From UBA1952 sp965200035 (lineage in GTDB: Bacteria; Bacteroidota; Bacteroidia; Chitinophagales; Chitinophagaceae), in contig OZ241334.1 of the NCBI GenBank assembly GCA_965200035.1, forward strand, positions 2,666,001 to 2,730,000: a stretch of DNA of 64,000 nucleotides, read 5' to 3'. Below are positions 34,194-42,257 of the stretch, in pieces. The notes below the pieces were generated by a model, which was not told where the DNA came from, ran no database searches, and saw only the letters and a list, made by a program, of their open reading frames with translations. The position numbers and the translations under genes were made by a program. Position 1 is the first letter of the stretch. Each line of letters opens with the position of its first letter.

Positions 34194-35306
34194 GTGAAAA
34201 GAACTTTACTATTTGTAGCGTCGTTATCAGCAGCGATGACTGGTTTTGCTCAGAAAGCAGAACGCATTCAGACAATTAACTATTTACCTCGTGTTGCTAA
34301 CAGTTATGCAACTACTGCTCAGCGTGGTACAGGTATTAGTGATACTACCATTCTTTTGAACAACTATACTCAGGAGCTGTTCGATACTTCCGCAGCAAGC
34401 TATATTGACCGTGTTGCACCGACTGACAGTGGTTATGCATTCGGTACTAATGCACTGGGAACAAAAGGCTATGCAGAGCTGTTTGAGTTTGGTTATGGTG
34501 GAGATACAACGATTAATCTTATCGGTGTAGTTTCTCTATGGCACGGCCGTTACAGCGCAACTACTACCAAAACAATTGATTGGAGCGTATGGCGTCAAGG
34601 CGCGACTACTCAAGTCGCTACTAACAGAAAGCTGACTGGCGCACCTTCTACGCTTGTTACTTCAAATACCGTTTCGATCAAAAATCTGGGTATAGGTAAC
34701 GGAGCTGGTGACTCTATCAAGTCTTACTACTTCCAGACTCCAACGAATGGTATCAACTATTCTTTCTATTTGGGCTATACATTGAATTATAACTGGGCAT
34801 CATTAGGTGGTGACTCTATTACACTCCGTACTACACGTGGTGGTTATGGCTTAGGTATTGGCGAATACAGCATAGCTGGCAACGATACAACTATCTATGC
34901 GCGTAATGCTATTCAGAACAATGCAGGTACATGGCAGGATGCTTATTATTACTATGGGTATGCACGTAACCTTTCTGTTGTTCCACTTATCCGTTTCAGC
35001 GGTTCACGTGTAGGTGTGGGTATCGCCGGTATTAAGAAGAATAATTTAACTTTCTATGGCTGCTATCCTAACCCAGCTGTTAACACAGCAAACGTAAAGA
35101 TCGCACTGGCTAAAAATACTACTGTAACTATTCAAATAATCGATATGGCGGGCCGTGTGCTGAACACTGAGACTGCTGCTAATCTTGGACAAGGTGAGCA
35201 TGTAATTTCCGTACCTGTAGCTGCATTACCTGCCGGTATGTACACTTACCTAGTAAGGACTGCTGAAGGCGACGCAATGGCTTCTCAGCTAACGATTACT
35301 AAGTAA
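34194..35306 (+). CDS. Secreted protein with T9SS type A sorting domain
   Basis: A 370-residue protein with a signal peptide (KRTLLFVASLSAAMTGFAQ). The body is beta-rich and serine/threonine/tyrosine-rich, with no enzyme motif I recognise. The last 75 residues are a T9SS type A domain (LTFYGCYPNPAVNTANVKI, ALPAGMYTYLVRT). The start codon is GTG 34194. Its codon choice differs from neighbours: many GTT, GCT, ACT and GGT codons, a pattern expected of strongly expressed genes. The upstream 184 bp is A/T-rich and a terminator follows, so it is a single-gene unit. Confidence 0.87.
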   Translation: MKRTLLFVASLSAAMTGFAQKAERIQTINYLPRVANSYATTAQRGTGISDTTILLNNYTQELFDTSAASYIDRVAPTDSGYAFGTNALGTKGYAELFEFGYGGDTTINLIGVVSLWHGRYSATTTKTIDWSVWRQGATTQVATNRKLTGAPSTLVTSNTVSIKNLGIGNGAGDSIKSYYFQTPTNGINYSFYLGYTLNYNWASLGGDSITLRTTRGGYGLGIGEYSIAGNDTTIYARNAIQNNAGTWQDAYYYYGYARNLSVVPLIRFSGSRVGVGIAGIKKNNLTFYGCYPNPAVNTANVKIALAKNTTVTIQIIDMAGRVLNTETAANLGQGEHVISVPVAALPAGMYTYLVRTAEGDAMASQLTITK

Positions 35307-35329
35307 TTATCCATTTCTTCAAAACTCTT

Positions 35330-35355
35330 AAAGCGCTCCGTAAGGAGCGCTTTTT
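35330..35355 (+). terminator. Terminator after the T9SS protein gene
   Basis: AAAGCGCTCC, a GTAA loop, GGAGCGCTTT, then more T residues. It ends at the stop codon of the convergent MazG-like gene. Confidence 0.88.
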
Positions 35356-35692
35356 ATTTGAGCTTACTATTTTGATGGTGACGGTCGCCATCCCTTTGGG
35401 TCTTCTTTTCCAGATTCTTCATCAGCGCCGTCGTCAGATCTATGTCTGTCTGATTGGCCAGGCAAAGCAGCACCCACAGCACATCGGCCATTTCATCGCC
35501 CAAGTCTTTTCCCTTGTCACTTTCTTTAAATGTCTGTTCGCCATACTGCCTTACCATAATGCGCGACAGCTCGCCCACTTCTTCCATCAAAATGCCCAGA
35601 TTGGTCAGCTCGCTGAAATAGCGCACGCCATAAGTCCTGATCCATTCATCCACTTTTTGCTGCGCTTCGCGCAAAGTAATATCTGCTGCCAT
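35354..35692 (-). CDS. MazG-like nucleotide pyrophosphohydrolase
   Basis: A 112-residue protein of the all-alpha NTP pyrophosphatase superfamily, which hydrolyses nucleoside triphosphates to monophosphate and pyrophosphate, often for house-cleaning. The metal-binding motifs are EEVGE at 37-41 and DEMAD at 66-70, spaced as in MazG-type domains. Single-domain and small, as in the short MazG/YpjD-like proteins. Start ATG 35692. It is divergent from the MoxR gene, with an ATTTTGC repeat in the gap. Confidence 0.88.
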   Translation of the reverse strand: MAADITLREAQQKVDEWIRTYGVRYFSELTNLGILMEEVGELSRIMVRQYGEQTFKESDKGKDLGDEMADVLWVLLCLANQTDIDLTTALMKNLEKKTQRDGDRHHQNSKLK

Positions 35693-35773
35693 TTTTGTTT
35701 TGTCTGTCTTGGCAAAATAATAGAACTTACGCAGCTCAAGCTAATTTTCGCTGCAGAATCAAAGCCAATAGTG

Positions 35774-35795
35774 TTTTGCATTTTGCATTTTGATT
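35774..35795. repeat. ATTTTGC tandem repeat upstream of the MoxR gene
   Basis: Two TTTTGCA units followed by TTTTGATT, the same heptamer as in the PorP/SprF signal region. It lies 14 bases before the MoxR start codon, within an A/T-rich leader. Confidence 0.65.
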
Positions 35796-35808
35796 TTTAA
35801 ATTAAAAA

Positions 35809-36771
35809 ATGCCTTATACCTCTGATGTAGCAGCCACGCAGGCGCTCACCCAAAAATTTGCCCAAATACGCCAGGCAGTCGGCCAGGTAATCGTTGGCCA
35901 GGAAGATGTAGTAGATAAGCTGATCACTTCTATACTTTGTAACGGTCACAGCCTGTTGGTTGGCGTACCCGGCCTGGCAAAAACGCTGCTGGTCAAGACG
36001 GTTGCCGATGCCCTTGATCTTAGCTTTAAGCGCATTCAGTTTACCCCGGATCTGATGCCTTCGGATATAACCGGTGCAGAAATACTGAATGAACAGCGCC
36101 AGTTTCAGTTTCTCAAAGGGCCGGTTTTTGCCAATATTGTACTGGCAGATGAGATCAACCGTACCCCTCCTAAAACGCAGGCTGCGCTGCTTGAAGCCAT
36201 GCAGGAGCGCAGCGTTACCACAGGCGGACAGCTCTATCCATTGCCTGCGCCCTTCTTCGTGCTTGCTACGCAGAACCCGATAGAGCAGGAAGGTACCTAT
36301 CCGCTGCCGGAAGCCCAGCTTGACCGTTTTATGTTCATGATCACGCTCGATTATCCCTCTTTTGCAGAAGAGGTAAGTATCGTGCGCAATACCACCAGCT
36401 CCCGCCAGGTACAACTGGAAAAAGTTCTGGATGCTGCTGGCATCTTAGAATTTCAGGAGCTGATACGCCGTGTGCCTGTGCCGGATAATGTGCTGGAATA
36501 TGCAGTGGGCCTGGTACACAAGACAAGGCCATCGGCAGCCACTGCGCCGGACATTACCAGACAATATGTAGCCTACGGCGCCGGTCCGCGCGCTTCACAG
36601 TATCTGGTGCTGGGCGCTAAATGCCATGCATTGCTGCAAGGTAAGTTCTCACCTGATATTGAAGATGTGCAGGCGATGGCATTGCCTGTGCTGCGTCATA
36701 GAGTAGTGCGCAATTACAAGGCAGAAGCGGAGGGCATTACCCAGGAAAAGCTGATCCGCGAGCTGATGTAG
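35809..36771 (+). CDS. MoxR-family AAA+ ATPase
   Basis: A 320-residue cytoplasmic ATPase of the MoxR type, chaperone-like factors that usually act with VWA-domain proteins. Walker A GVPGLAKT is at 52-59, Walker B with D113-E114 (VLADEINR), sensor 1 in LATQNP, and the arginine-finger region in LPEAQLDRFMF. In Bacteroidetes the gene commonly precedes a DUF58 gene and VWA (Bat) genes. Here none follows; the next genes are on the other strand. A VWA protein gene lies about 10 kb away at 47093-49105, but a link is only a guess. Confidence 0.95.
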   Translation: MPYTSDVAATQALTQKFAQIRQAVGQVIVGQEDVVDKLITSILCNGHSLLVGVPGLAKTLLVKTVADALDLSFKRIQFTPDLMPSDITGAEILNEQRQFQFLKGPVFANIVLADEINRTPPKTQAALLEAMQERSVTTGGQLYPLPAPFFVLATQNPIEQEGTYPLPEAQLDRFMFMITLDYPSFAEEVSIVRNTTSSRQVQLEKVLDAAGILEFQELIRRVPVPDNVLEYAVGLVHKTRPSAATAPDITRQYVAYGAGPRASQYLVLGAKCHALLQGKFSPDIEDVQAMALPVLRHRVVRNYKAEAEGITQEKLIRELM

Positions 36772-36775
36772 GCAT

Positions 36776-37138
36776 CTATGAATGGTGTGTCATCATCCAG
36801 AAGATTGCAAAGCAAATCACCGCAAGCAGGAGAATAACAGCTACTGCCATCCAGGACCATTTTTGCTCCATGATGCCGCGGCGGTTGCGGCGCTTCTTCT
36901 TTTTCAGGGACTGACGGAGCTGACGGTTAATTGCACCGGTCATTTCCTGTGCTTCTGTTGTGCTGATTCCCCGTAGCCCTTCCAGCGCATCGCTGTCCAT
37001 TCCCTCTTCGGTAAGCAGCAGCTCTACCTTGCGCAATTCATCACCTGTAAGCCTGCCTTCCAGGTAAGCTATCATCTGCTCATCTGAGAGCCCGCCGGCA
37101 TTGGTGCCGTCCTGTTCTGTATGTAGCGGGGCGCTCAT
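36776..37138 (-). CDS. Probable membrane-bound anti-sigma factor
   Basis: A 120-residue protein. The soluble N-terminal part contains LSDEQMIAYLEGRLTGDELRKVE (written in part), resembling the opening of anti-sigma factors of the zf-HC2 type but without the zinc-binding histidine and cysteines. A basic stretch (KKKKRRNRR, about 79-87) precedes one membrane span at about 94-115. It overlaps the upstream sigma factor gene by 4 bp (ATGA), which couples their translation. The role as anti-sigma is inferred from this layout. Confidence 0.65.
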   Translation of the reverse strand: MSAPLHTEQDGTNAGGLSDEQMIAYLEGRLTGDELRKVELLLTEEGMDSDALEGLRGISTTEAQEMTGAINRQLRQSLKKKKRRNRRGIMEQKWSWMAVAVILLLAVICFAIFWMMTHHS

Positions 37139-37710
37139 TTTCTGTTCCGGTTTGAAAGCTTCTTCTGGATGGATATTTTCAGATTGCGCTTGCCATTCTG
37201 GATATGGCTTTTTACCTGTGCAAAGGTAAACCCTGTAGCGTCCGTTATTTGCTGATAGCTCTGCTTTTGCAAATAAAAGCGGTTAACGCATTCTTTCTGC
37301 TCCGGCGCCAGCTCATGAAGAGATTCCTGCATCTGCTCAAGCGTAGCATCGTGCAGCAGAAAATCTTCGTGATCGCTTTCCGCAGCCGGCACATATTCCA
37401 GCGCTTCTACAGCAGCCGGATAAATTTTATCACGAAGCAATTGCAGGCAATAATTGCGCATGAGGATGTACAGCCAGCCTTTGAAATTCTGTATCTCTCC
37501 CTGCGGCAAGTGGATCAATGCTTTGAGGAATATCTGCTGGACAGCATCCTGCGCAGCTTCTTTATCTTTCAGGTATTTCATAGCCACACCCAGCAATAGC
37601 AACGTATAGCGCTGCAGCAGAATGCCCAGCCAGTTGTTGTCGCCGCTGTACCTGTACTGGTTCAGCAGCTCGTCATCGCTCAGGCTGGTATGTGACTGTT
37701 GTGAAGGCAA
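37135..37710 (-). CDS. ECF-type RNA polymerase sigma factor
   Basis: A 191-residue sigma-70 family protein. Region 2 spans about 15-85 (LLQRYTLLLLGVAMKYLKDKEAAQDAVQQIFLKAL in part) and region 4 about 125-180 (LAPEQKECVNRFYLQKQSYQQITDATGF, then VKSHIQNGKRNLK). It directs RNA polymerase to a set of promoters that cannot be read here. The predicted start is TTG at 37710: no ATG is in frame nearby and the conserved LSDDELLNQYRYSGD follows soon after. The next gene is a small membrane protein, likely its anti-sigma partner. Confidence 0.9.
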   Translation of the reverse strand: MPSQQSHTSLSDDELLNQYRYSGDNNWLGILLQRYTLLLLGVAMKYLKDKEAAQDAVQQIFLKALIHLPQGEIQNFKGWLYILMRNYCLQLLRDKIYPAAVEALEYVPAAESDHEDFLLHDATLEQMQESLHELAPEQKECVNRFYLQKQSYQQITDATGFTFAQVKSHIQNGKRNLKISIQKKLSNRNRK

Positions 37711-37857
37711 AGCATTCTGTTCGTTACCATAAAGATGAGGAAAATGGAAAATTGCACACGCGGGATAGAGAAATATATTTTCTGATGGCGCTGCGTCAAT
37801 TTTTTCAGCAGCATCTGGTTAATTCCTCCTGATACTGACCTATTTTTAAGCCCGCGT

Positions 37858-38991
37858 ATGATGCCGCCCGAAAAAGTTAAGACCACCGATCAACAAGCCA
37901 TTGTGCCACCACGACATCTGGGCTATCTGGATGCGGCTCGGGGCATTGCGGCATCTATGGTCCTGTTCTATCATTACGTGGGCTGGCGCTACCCGGAGCG
38001 CACTATTATTAAGCTAAGCTTTCTGGTTTTCAATGGCAGCGATGCGGTATCGTTTTTCTTCGTGCTCAGTGGGCTGGTGCTCAGCTATAAATATCTTGTA
38101 AAAGGCGATGCGCTGGATATCCGGAAGTTCTGGATCAACCGTTATTTCCGGCTGTTTCCGGCATTTTTCCTGACTATTCTGATCAATGCGCTTTACTGGC
38201 AGCGGCACGAGCTGGGATTGGGTGCGCTGGTCGATACGTTTATCAAGAACAAATCAGAGTTTTGGGAAGAAGCCATTCTGCTGAGGGAGCATCCGCATTA
38301 TTTTATACCTAGCTGGACGTTAGCGGTTGAGCTGGCCATTTCTTTCTTTATTCCTTTCCTGGTTCTGCTTGCTCAGAAAAACAGGAAATTACTGATTTAC
38401 TTTATTGTTGCGATCCTGTTTGTAGCAAGGGTTACTAATCAGTTCTTCATTCACTTTACGCTGGGGATGCTTATCTGCTGCTATTTTCAGGAGATCAACA
38501 GCGATCAGTTTAAAGAGACCAGATGGTATCGCTTCCGGTATCTATGGCTGATTATTGCCTTCATTTTATTTTCTGTCCGGCATCTGGAAGCGCTGTCACC
38601 ATTTGGCCCTACGTATAAATACCTGAGCGGCTATTTTCAGATCGACTTTTTCTTCTGGACCGGGCTTGGCTCGTTTATGATTCTGGTATGGCTGGTACAG
38701 GGAAAACGTATTCAGCGCGTCCTCTCGCACAGCATTTTCCGTTATATCGGTAAGGTATCCTATGGAATTTATTTGATGCACTGGACGGTCGTAAAAGGCA
38801 TTTACGATCACTGGGATTATTTCATGGGCCATTTCTCCAATGCAAAAACGGGGTTTATAGTGATGATGATCGTCTGTTTTCTTTTGACCCTTCTGCTGGC
38901 AACCATTTTGCATTATACCGTGGAGCTGCCTTTTATCAGAATAGGAAAACGTTTTACAGATAAGCTGCGTCCATCTGTTATGATTGGATAA
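37858..38991 (+). CDS. Acyltransferase family 3 membrane protein
   Basis: A 377-residue integral membrane protein with about ten hydrophobic segments. The family start LGYLDAARGIAASMVLFYHYVGW carries the conserved arginine and histidine, and FFVLSGLVLSYKY and YGIYLMHW are typical later motifs. Such enzymes acylate cell-surface sugars or antibiotics; the substrate is unknown. It stands alone, divergent from the sigma factor gene, with a terminator after it. Confidence 0.9.
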   Translation: MMPPEKVKTTDQQAIVPPRHLGYLDAARGIAASMVLFYHYVGWRYPERTIIKLSFLVFNGSDAVSFFFVLSGLVLSYKYLVKGDALDIRKFWINRYFRLFPAFFLTILINALYWQRHELGLGALVDTFIKNKSEFWEEAILLREHPHYFIPSWTLAVELAISFFIPFLVLLAQKNRKLLIYFIVAILFVARVTNQFFIHFTLGMLICCYFQEINSDQFKETRWYRFRYLWLIIAFILFSVRHLEALSPFGPTYKYLSGYFQIDFFFWTGLGSFMILVWLVQGKRIQRVLSHSIFRYIGKVSYGIYLMHWTVVKGIYDHWDYFMGHFSNAKTGFIVMMIVCFLLTLLLATILHYTVELPFIRIGKRFTDKLRPSVMIG

Positions 38992-39013
38992 AAATCATTA
39001 AGCACAGTGCAAT

Positions 39014-39042
39014 AAAAAAGCCGGTATAAAACCGGCTTTTTT
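39014..39042. terminator. Terminator between acyltransferase and metK
   Basis: AAAAAAGCCGGT pairs exactly with ACCGGCTTTTTT across ATAAA. It lies between convergent genes and can work both ways. Confidence 0.9.
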
Positions 39043-39061
39043 ATTTTATCAATGAGTAATG

Positions 39062-40312
39062 TCAGAGCTTGAAAGCAGCTTTTACCTGATCTACATAATC
39101 GAGTTTCTCCCAGGTAAACAGTTCAACTTCTACTGTTTTGCTTTTTCCATCAGCGGATTTAAATGTCTTGGAGACGGTTTCCGACTTGCGGCCCATATGT
39201 CCGTAGGCGGCGCACTCGCTATACATAGGCTGACGAAGCTTGAGGCGCTGCTCAATAAAGTAAGGGCGCATGTCGAACACTTCCGATGCGATACGGGCGA
39301 TCTCACCATCATTCATTTTCACCTTGGCAGTACCGCGTGTATCTACAAAAAGGCCCATTGGCTTTGCTACACCAATGGCGTAACTTACCTGTACGGTTAC
39401 TTCATCGCAAACGCCGGCAGCTACCAGATTTTTAGCAATATGGCGTGTTGCATAAGCGCCGGAACGGTCCACCTTGCTCGGATCTTTTCCTGAAAAAGCA
39501 CCACCACCGTGCGCGCCTTTACCGCCATAAGTATCTACAATAATCTTGCGGCCGGTAAGGCCTGTATCGCCATGCGGGCCACCGATCACAAACTTGCCGG
39601 TTGGATTGATGTGATATTTAATATAATCGTTGAAAAGCGCCTTATACTGAGGGAAGCTTTCAATAACGCGTGGTATCAGGATGCCTTTTACATCTTTGCT
39701 GATCTGCTCCTGCATGGGCTTCTCATCTGCAAAGTCATCGTGCTGGGTAGAGATCACGATGGCGTCTATACGCATCGGGCGGCCGTCATCACCATATTCA
39801 AGCGTTACCTGGCTCTTGGCATCCGGGCGCAGATAAGTCATTTCCTTACCTTCTTTACGGATAGCGCTCAGTTCACGAAGCAATGTATGACTCATATCGA
39901 GCGCGAGCGGCATGTAGTTATCTGTTTCGTTGGTAGCGTAGCCAAACATCATACCCTGGTCGCCGGCGCCCTGCTCTTCAGGTTTGGCGCGGTCTACACC
40001 CTGATTGATGTCCGGGCTTTGCTCATGGATGGCGCTCAGCACACCGCATGATTTTGCCTCAAACATGTATTCACTCTTGGTATAGCCGATTTTGCTGATC
40101 ACATCGCGGGCGATGGTCTGCACATCAATGTAAGTTTTGGATTTTACCTCGCCGGCCAGCACTACCTGACCCGTAGTCACAAGTGTTTCGCAGGCAATTT
40201 TGGACTGGGGGTCCCACGCAAGGAAGTTATCAACCAATGCATCGGATATCTGGTCTGCAACTTTATCAGGATGTCCTTCGGATACAGACTCTGATGTAAA
40301 AAGGTATGGCAT
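39062..40312 (-). CDS. metK: S-adenosylmethionine synthetase
   Basis: Makes S-adenosylmethionine from methionine and ATP. The 416-residue protein has the start MPYLFTSESVSEGHPDK, the hexapeptide-like GAGDQGMMFGYA and the phosphate loop GGGAFSGKDPSKVDRSG. Length is slightly above the usual 380-400 because of internal insertions common in Bacteroidetes. It follows glmS on the same strand after 95 bp, which hold an A/T-rich repeat, so it may have its own transcript. No SAM riboswitch was recognised upstream. Confidence 0.97.
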   Translation of the reverse strand: MPYLFTSESVSEGHPDKVADQISDALVDNFLAWDPQSKIACETLVTTGQVVLAGEVKSKTYIDVQTIARDVISKIGYTKSEYMFEAKSCGVLSAIHEQSPDINQGVDRAKPEEQGAGDQGMMFGYATNETDNYMPLALDMSHTLLRELSAIRKEGKEMTYLRPDAKSQVTLEYGDDGRPMRIDAIVISTQHDDFADEKPMQEQISKDVKGILIPRVIESFPQYKALFNDYIKYHINPTGKFVIGGPHGDTGLTGRKIIVDTYGGKGAHGGGAFSGKDPSKVDRSGAYATRHIAKNLVAAGVCDEVTVQVSYAIGVAKPMGLFVDTRGTAKVKMNDGEIARIASEVFDMRPYFIEQRLKLRQPMYSECAAYGHMGRKSETVSKTFKSADGKSKTVEVELFTWEKLDYVDQVKAAFKL

Positions 40313-40323
40313 GTACTGATTAG

Positions 40324-40410
40324 GAATTAAGAATTAAAAATGAAGAATTAAAAATGCAAAAATTGTCAGATAGTCCCTTTTTGAATTTTTGCATATTGCA
40401 TTTTGAATTA
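40324..40410. repeat. A/T-rich repeat with inverted pair between metK and glmS
   Basis: AATTAAGAATTAAAAATG-like units lead into ATGCAAAAATT at 40354-40364, matched by its exact complement AATTTTTGCAT at 40384-40394, then GCATATTGCATTTTGAATT. Similar words occur at 18199-18226 and 35774-35795. It reaches the glmS stop codon. Confidence 0.6.
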
Positions 40411-42246
40411 TTCTACTGTTACGCTCTTCGCCAGATTACGCGGCTGATCTACATTACAACCCCGCATAATGGCTATGTGGTAGGCCAATAGCTGCAATGG
40501 GATCATTGTAACCAGCGGGCTGAGCACTTCTTCGGTTTCCGGAACTTCAATCACATGATCGGCCAGTTCTTTGATTTGCGTATCTCCTTTGGTAACGATT
40601 GCGATGATACGTCCTTTACGTGCTTTTACTTCCTGAATATTGGAGACGATTTTCTCGTAAGCGCTGGCGTTGGTAGCAAGGAACACTACCGGCATATTTT
40701 CATCAATCAGGGCAATCGGACCGTGCTTCATTTCTGCCGCAGGGTAGCCTTCGGCGTGGATATAAGAGATTTCTTTCAGCTTCAGCGCGCCTTCCAGAGC
40801 AACCGGAAAGTTGTAGCCACGACCGAGATAAAGGAAGTTATTGGCATCTTTATAAATAGCGGCGATCTTTTGGATTTCGCTATCCAGCTCTAGGGCCTCT
40901 TGTATCTTGGCCGGGATATTTTCCAGCTCAAACAGAATCTGCCTCATGCGCGAAGTAGGAATAGTTCCTTTCGCCTGGGCAAGTTGTAAAGCAATGAGGG
41001 TAAGGATGACAACCTGATTGGAGAATGCCTTGGTAGAAGCTACGCCGATCTCCGGGCCTGCATGGGTATAAGAACCAGCATGGCTAAGGCGCGCGATAGA
41101 GGAGCCAATTACATTACAGATGCCATAGATTAACGCCTGGCGCTCTTTCGCCATTTCAATGGCTGCCATGGTATCTGCTGTCTCGCCGCTTTGAGAAATA
41201 GCAATGATTACATCGCTTTCCGTGATAATCGGGTTACGGTAGCGAAATTCAGAAGCATATTCTACTTCTACCGGTACACGCGCCAGATCTTCGATCAGGT
41301 ATTCTGCCAGCAGACCGCTGTGCCATGAAGTGCCGCAGGCGGTGATGATTATACGCTGGGCTTTGTTGATTCGATTGCTGTATTCATTGATGCCGCCGAG
41401 CCTGATCCAGCCTTCAGTGGCATTCATACGGCCGCGGAGTGCATCTGCTATTACTTTAGGCTGCTCATGTATTTCCTTGAGCATATAATGCTCAAAGCCG
41501 CCTTTTTCAATGGTTTCAAGCTCCATCTCCAGCTTCTGAATAGCCGGTGATTTTTCAATATCTCCAAGCGTACGAATGGTGAATGCGCCATTGCGGTTAA
41601 CTACCGCATATTCCTGATCATCCAGATACACTACCTGTTTGGTATATTCAATGATCGGTGATGCATCGGACGCTACATAAAAGCCATCTTCGGCAATGCC
41701 GATCACCATCGGACTGCCTTTGCGGGCGGCTACCATACGGTCCGGATCATTTTTATCCATTACCACAATTGCATAAGCGCCTACCACTTCATTGAGGGCA
41801 ATGCGCACTGCATGATCGAGCGGCACTTTTTCCTGCTTCTGAATTTCTTCGATCAGGTTTACGAGCACTTCTGTATCTGTATCTGATTGAAAAGAATAGC
41901 CTCTGCTCTTCAGATTCTTCTTCAGCACTTCGTAATTTTCAATGATCCCGTTATGGATCAGTGCCAGATTGCCGGACTGTGAAAGGTGTGGGTGCGCATT
42001 GATATCATTGGGCTGACCGTGGGTTGCCCAGCGTGTATGGCCGATGCCCATGGTAGCAGATACTTCCTGACCATCTGTATGCGCTTCCAGATCGCTTACC
42101 TTACCTGCTTTTTTATATACATGCAGATCGCCGTTCAGCAGGGCAACGCCCGCACTGTCATAGCCGCGATATTCAAGTCTTTTAAGGCCTTTAATGAGAA
42201 TAGGGAAGGCTTCCTTTTTACCGATATAGGCTACAATGCCGCACAT
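40408..42246 (-). CDS. glmS: Glutamine--fructose-6-phosphate aminotransferase (isomerizing)
   Basis: Makes glucosamine-6-phosphate, the first step to amino sugars for the cell wall. The 612-residue protein has the N-terminal glutamine amidotransferase with catalytic Cys2 (MCGIVAYIGKK) and HTRWATHG, and two SIS sugar-isomerase domains (CGTSWHSGLLAEY, SQSGETADTMAAI) ending in the conserved PRNLAKSVTVE. It starts 11 bp after DUF4270, so it is in an operon with DUF4270 and the glycogen-synthase homologue. No glmS ribozyme was seen. Confidence 0.97.
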   Translation of the reverse strand: MCGIVAYIGKKEAFPILIKGLKRLEYRGYDSAGVALLNGDLHVYKKAGKVSDLEAHTDGQEVSATMGIGHTRWATHGQPNDINAHPHLSQSGNLALIHNGIIENYEVLKKNLKSRGYSFQSDTDTEVLVNLIEEIQKQEKVPLDHAVRIALNEVVGAYAIVVMDKNDPDRMVAARKGSPMVIGIAEDGFYVASDASPIIEYTKQVVYLDDQEYAVVNRNGAFTIRTLGDIEKSPAIQKLEMELETIEKGGFEHYMLKEIHEQPKVIADALRGRMNATEGWIRLGGINEYSNRINKAQRIIITACGTSWHSGLLAEYLIEDLARVPVEVEYASEFRYRNPIITESDVIIAISQSGETADTMAAIEMAKERQALIYGICNVIGSSIARLSHAGSYTHAGPEIGVASTKAFSNQVVILTLIALQLAQAKGTIPTSRMRQILFELENIPAKIQEALELDSEIQKIAAIYKDANNFLYLGRGYNFPVALEGALKLKEISYIHAEGYPAAEMKHGPIALIDENMPVVFLATNASAYEKIVSNIQEVKARKGRIIAIVTKGDTQIKELADHVIEVPETEEVLSPLVTMIPLQLLAYHIAIMRGCNVDQPRNLAKSVTVE

Positions 42247-42257
42247 TACAAAGGGTA

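Noticed and set aside
39062..40407. SAM riboswitch upstream of metK
   Set aside because: The 95-bp gap is A/T-rich repeat with no SAM-type core that I could recognise.
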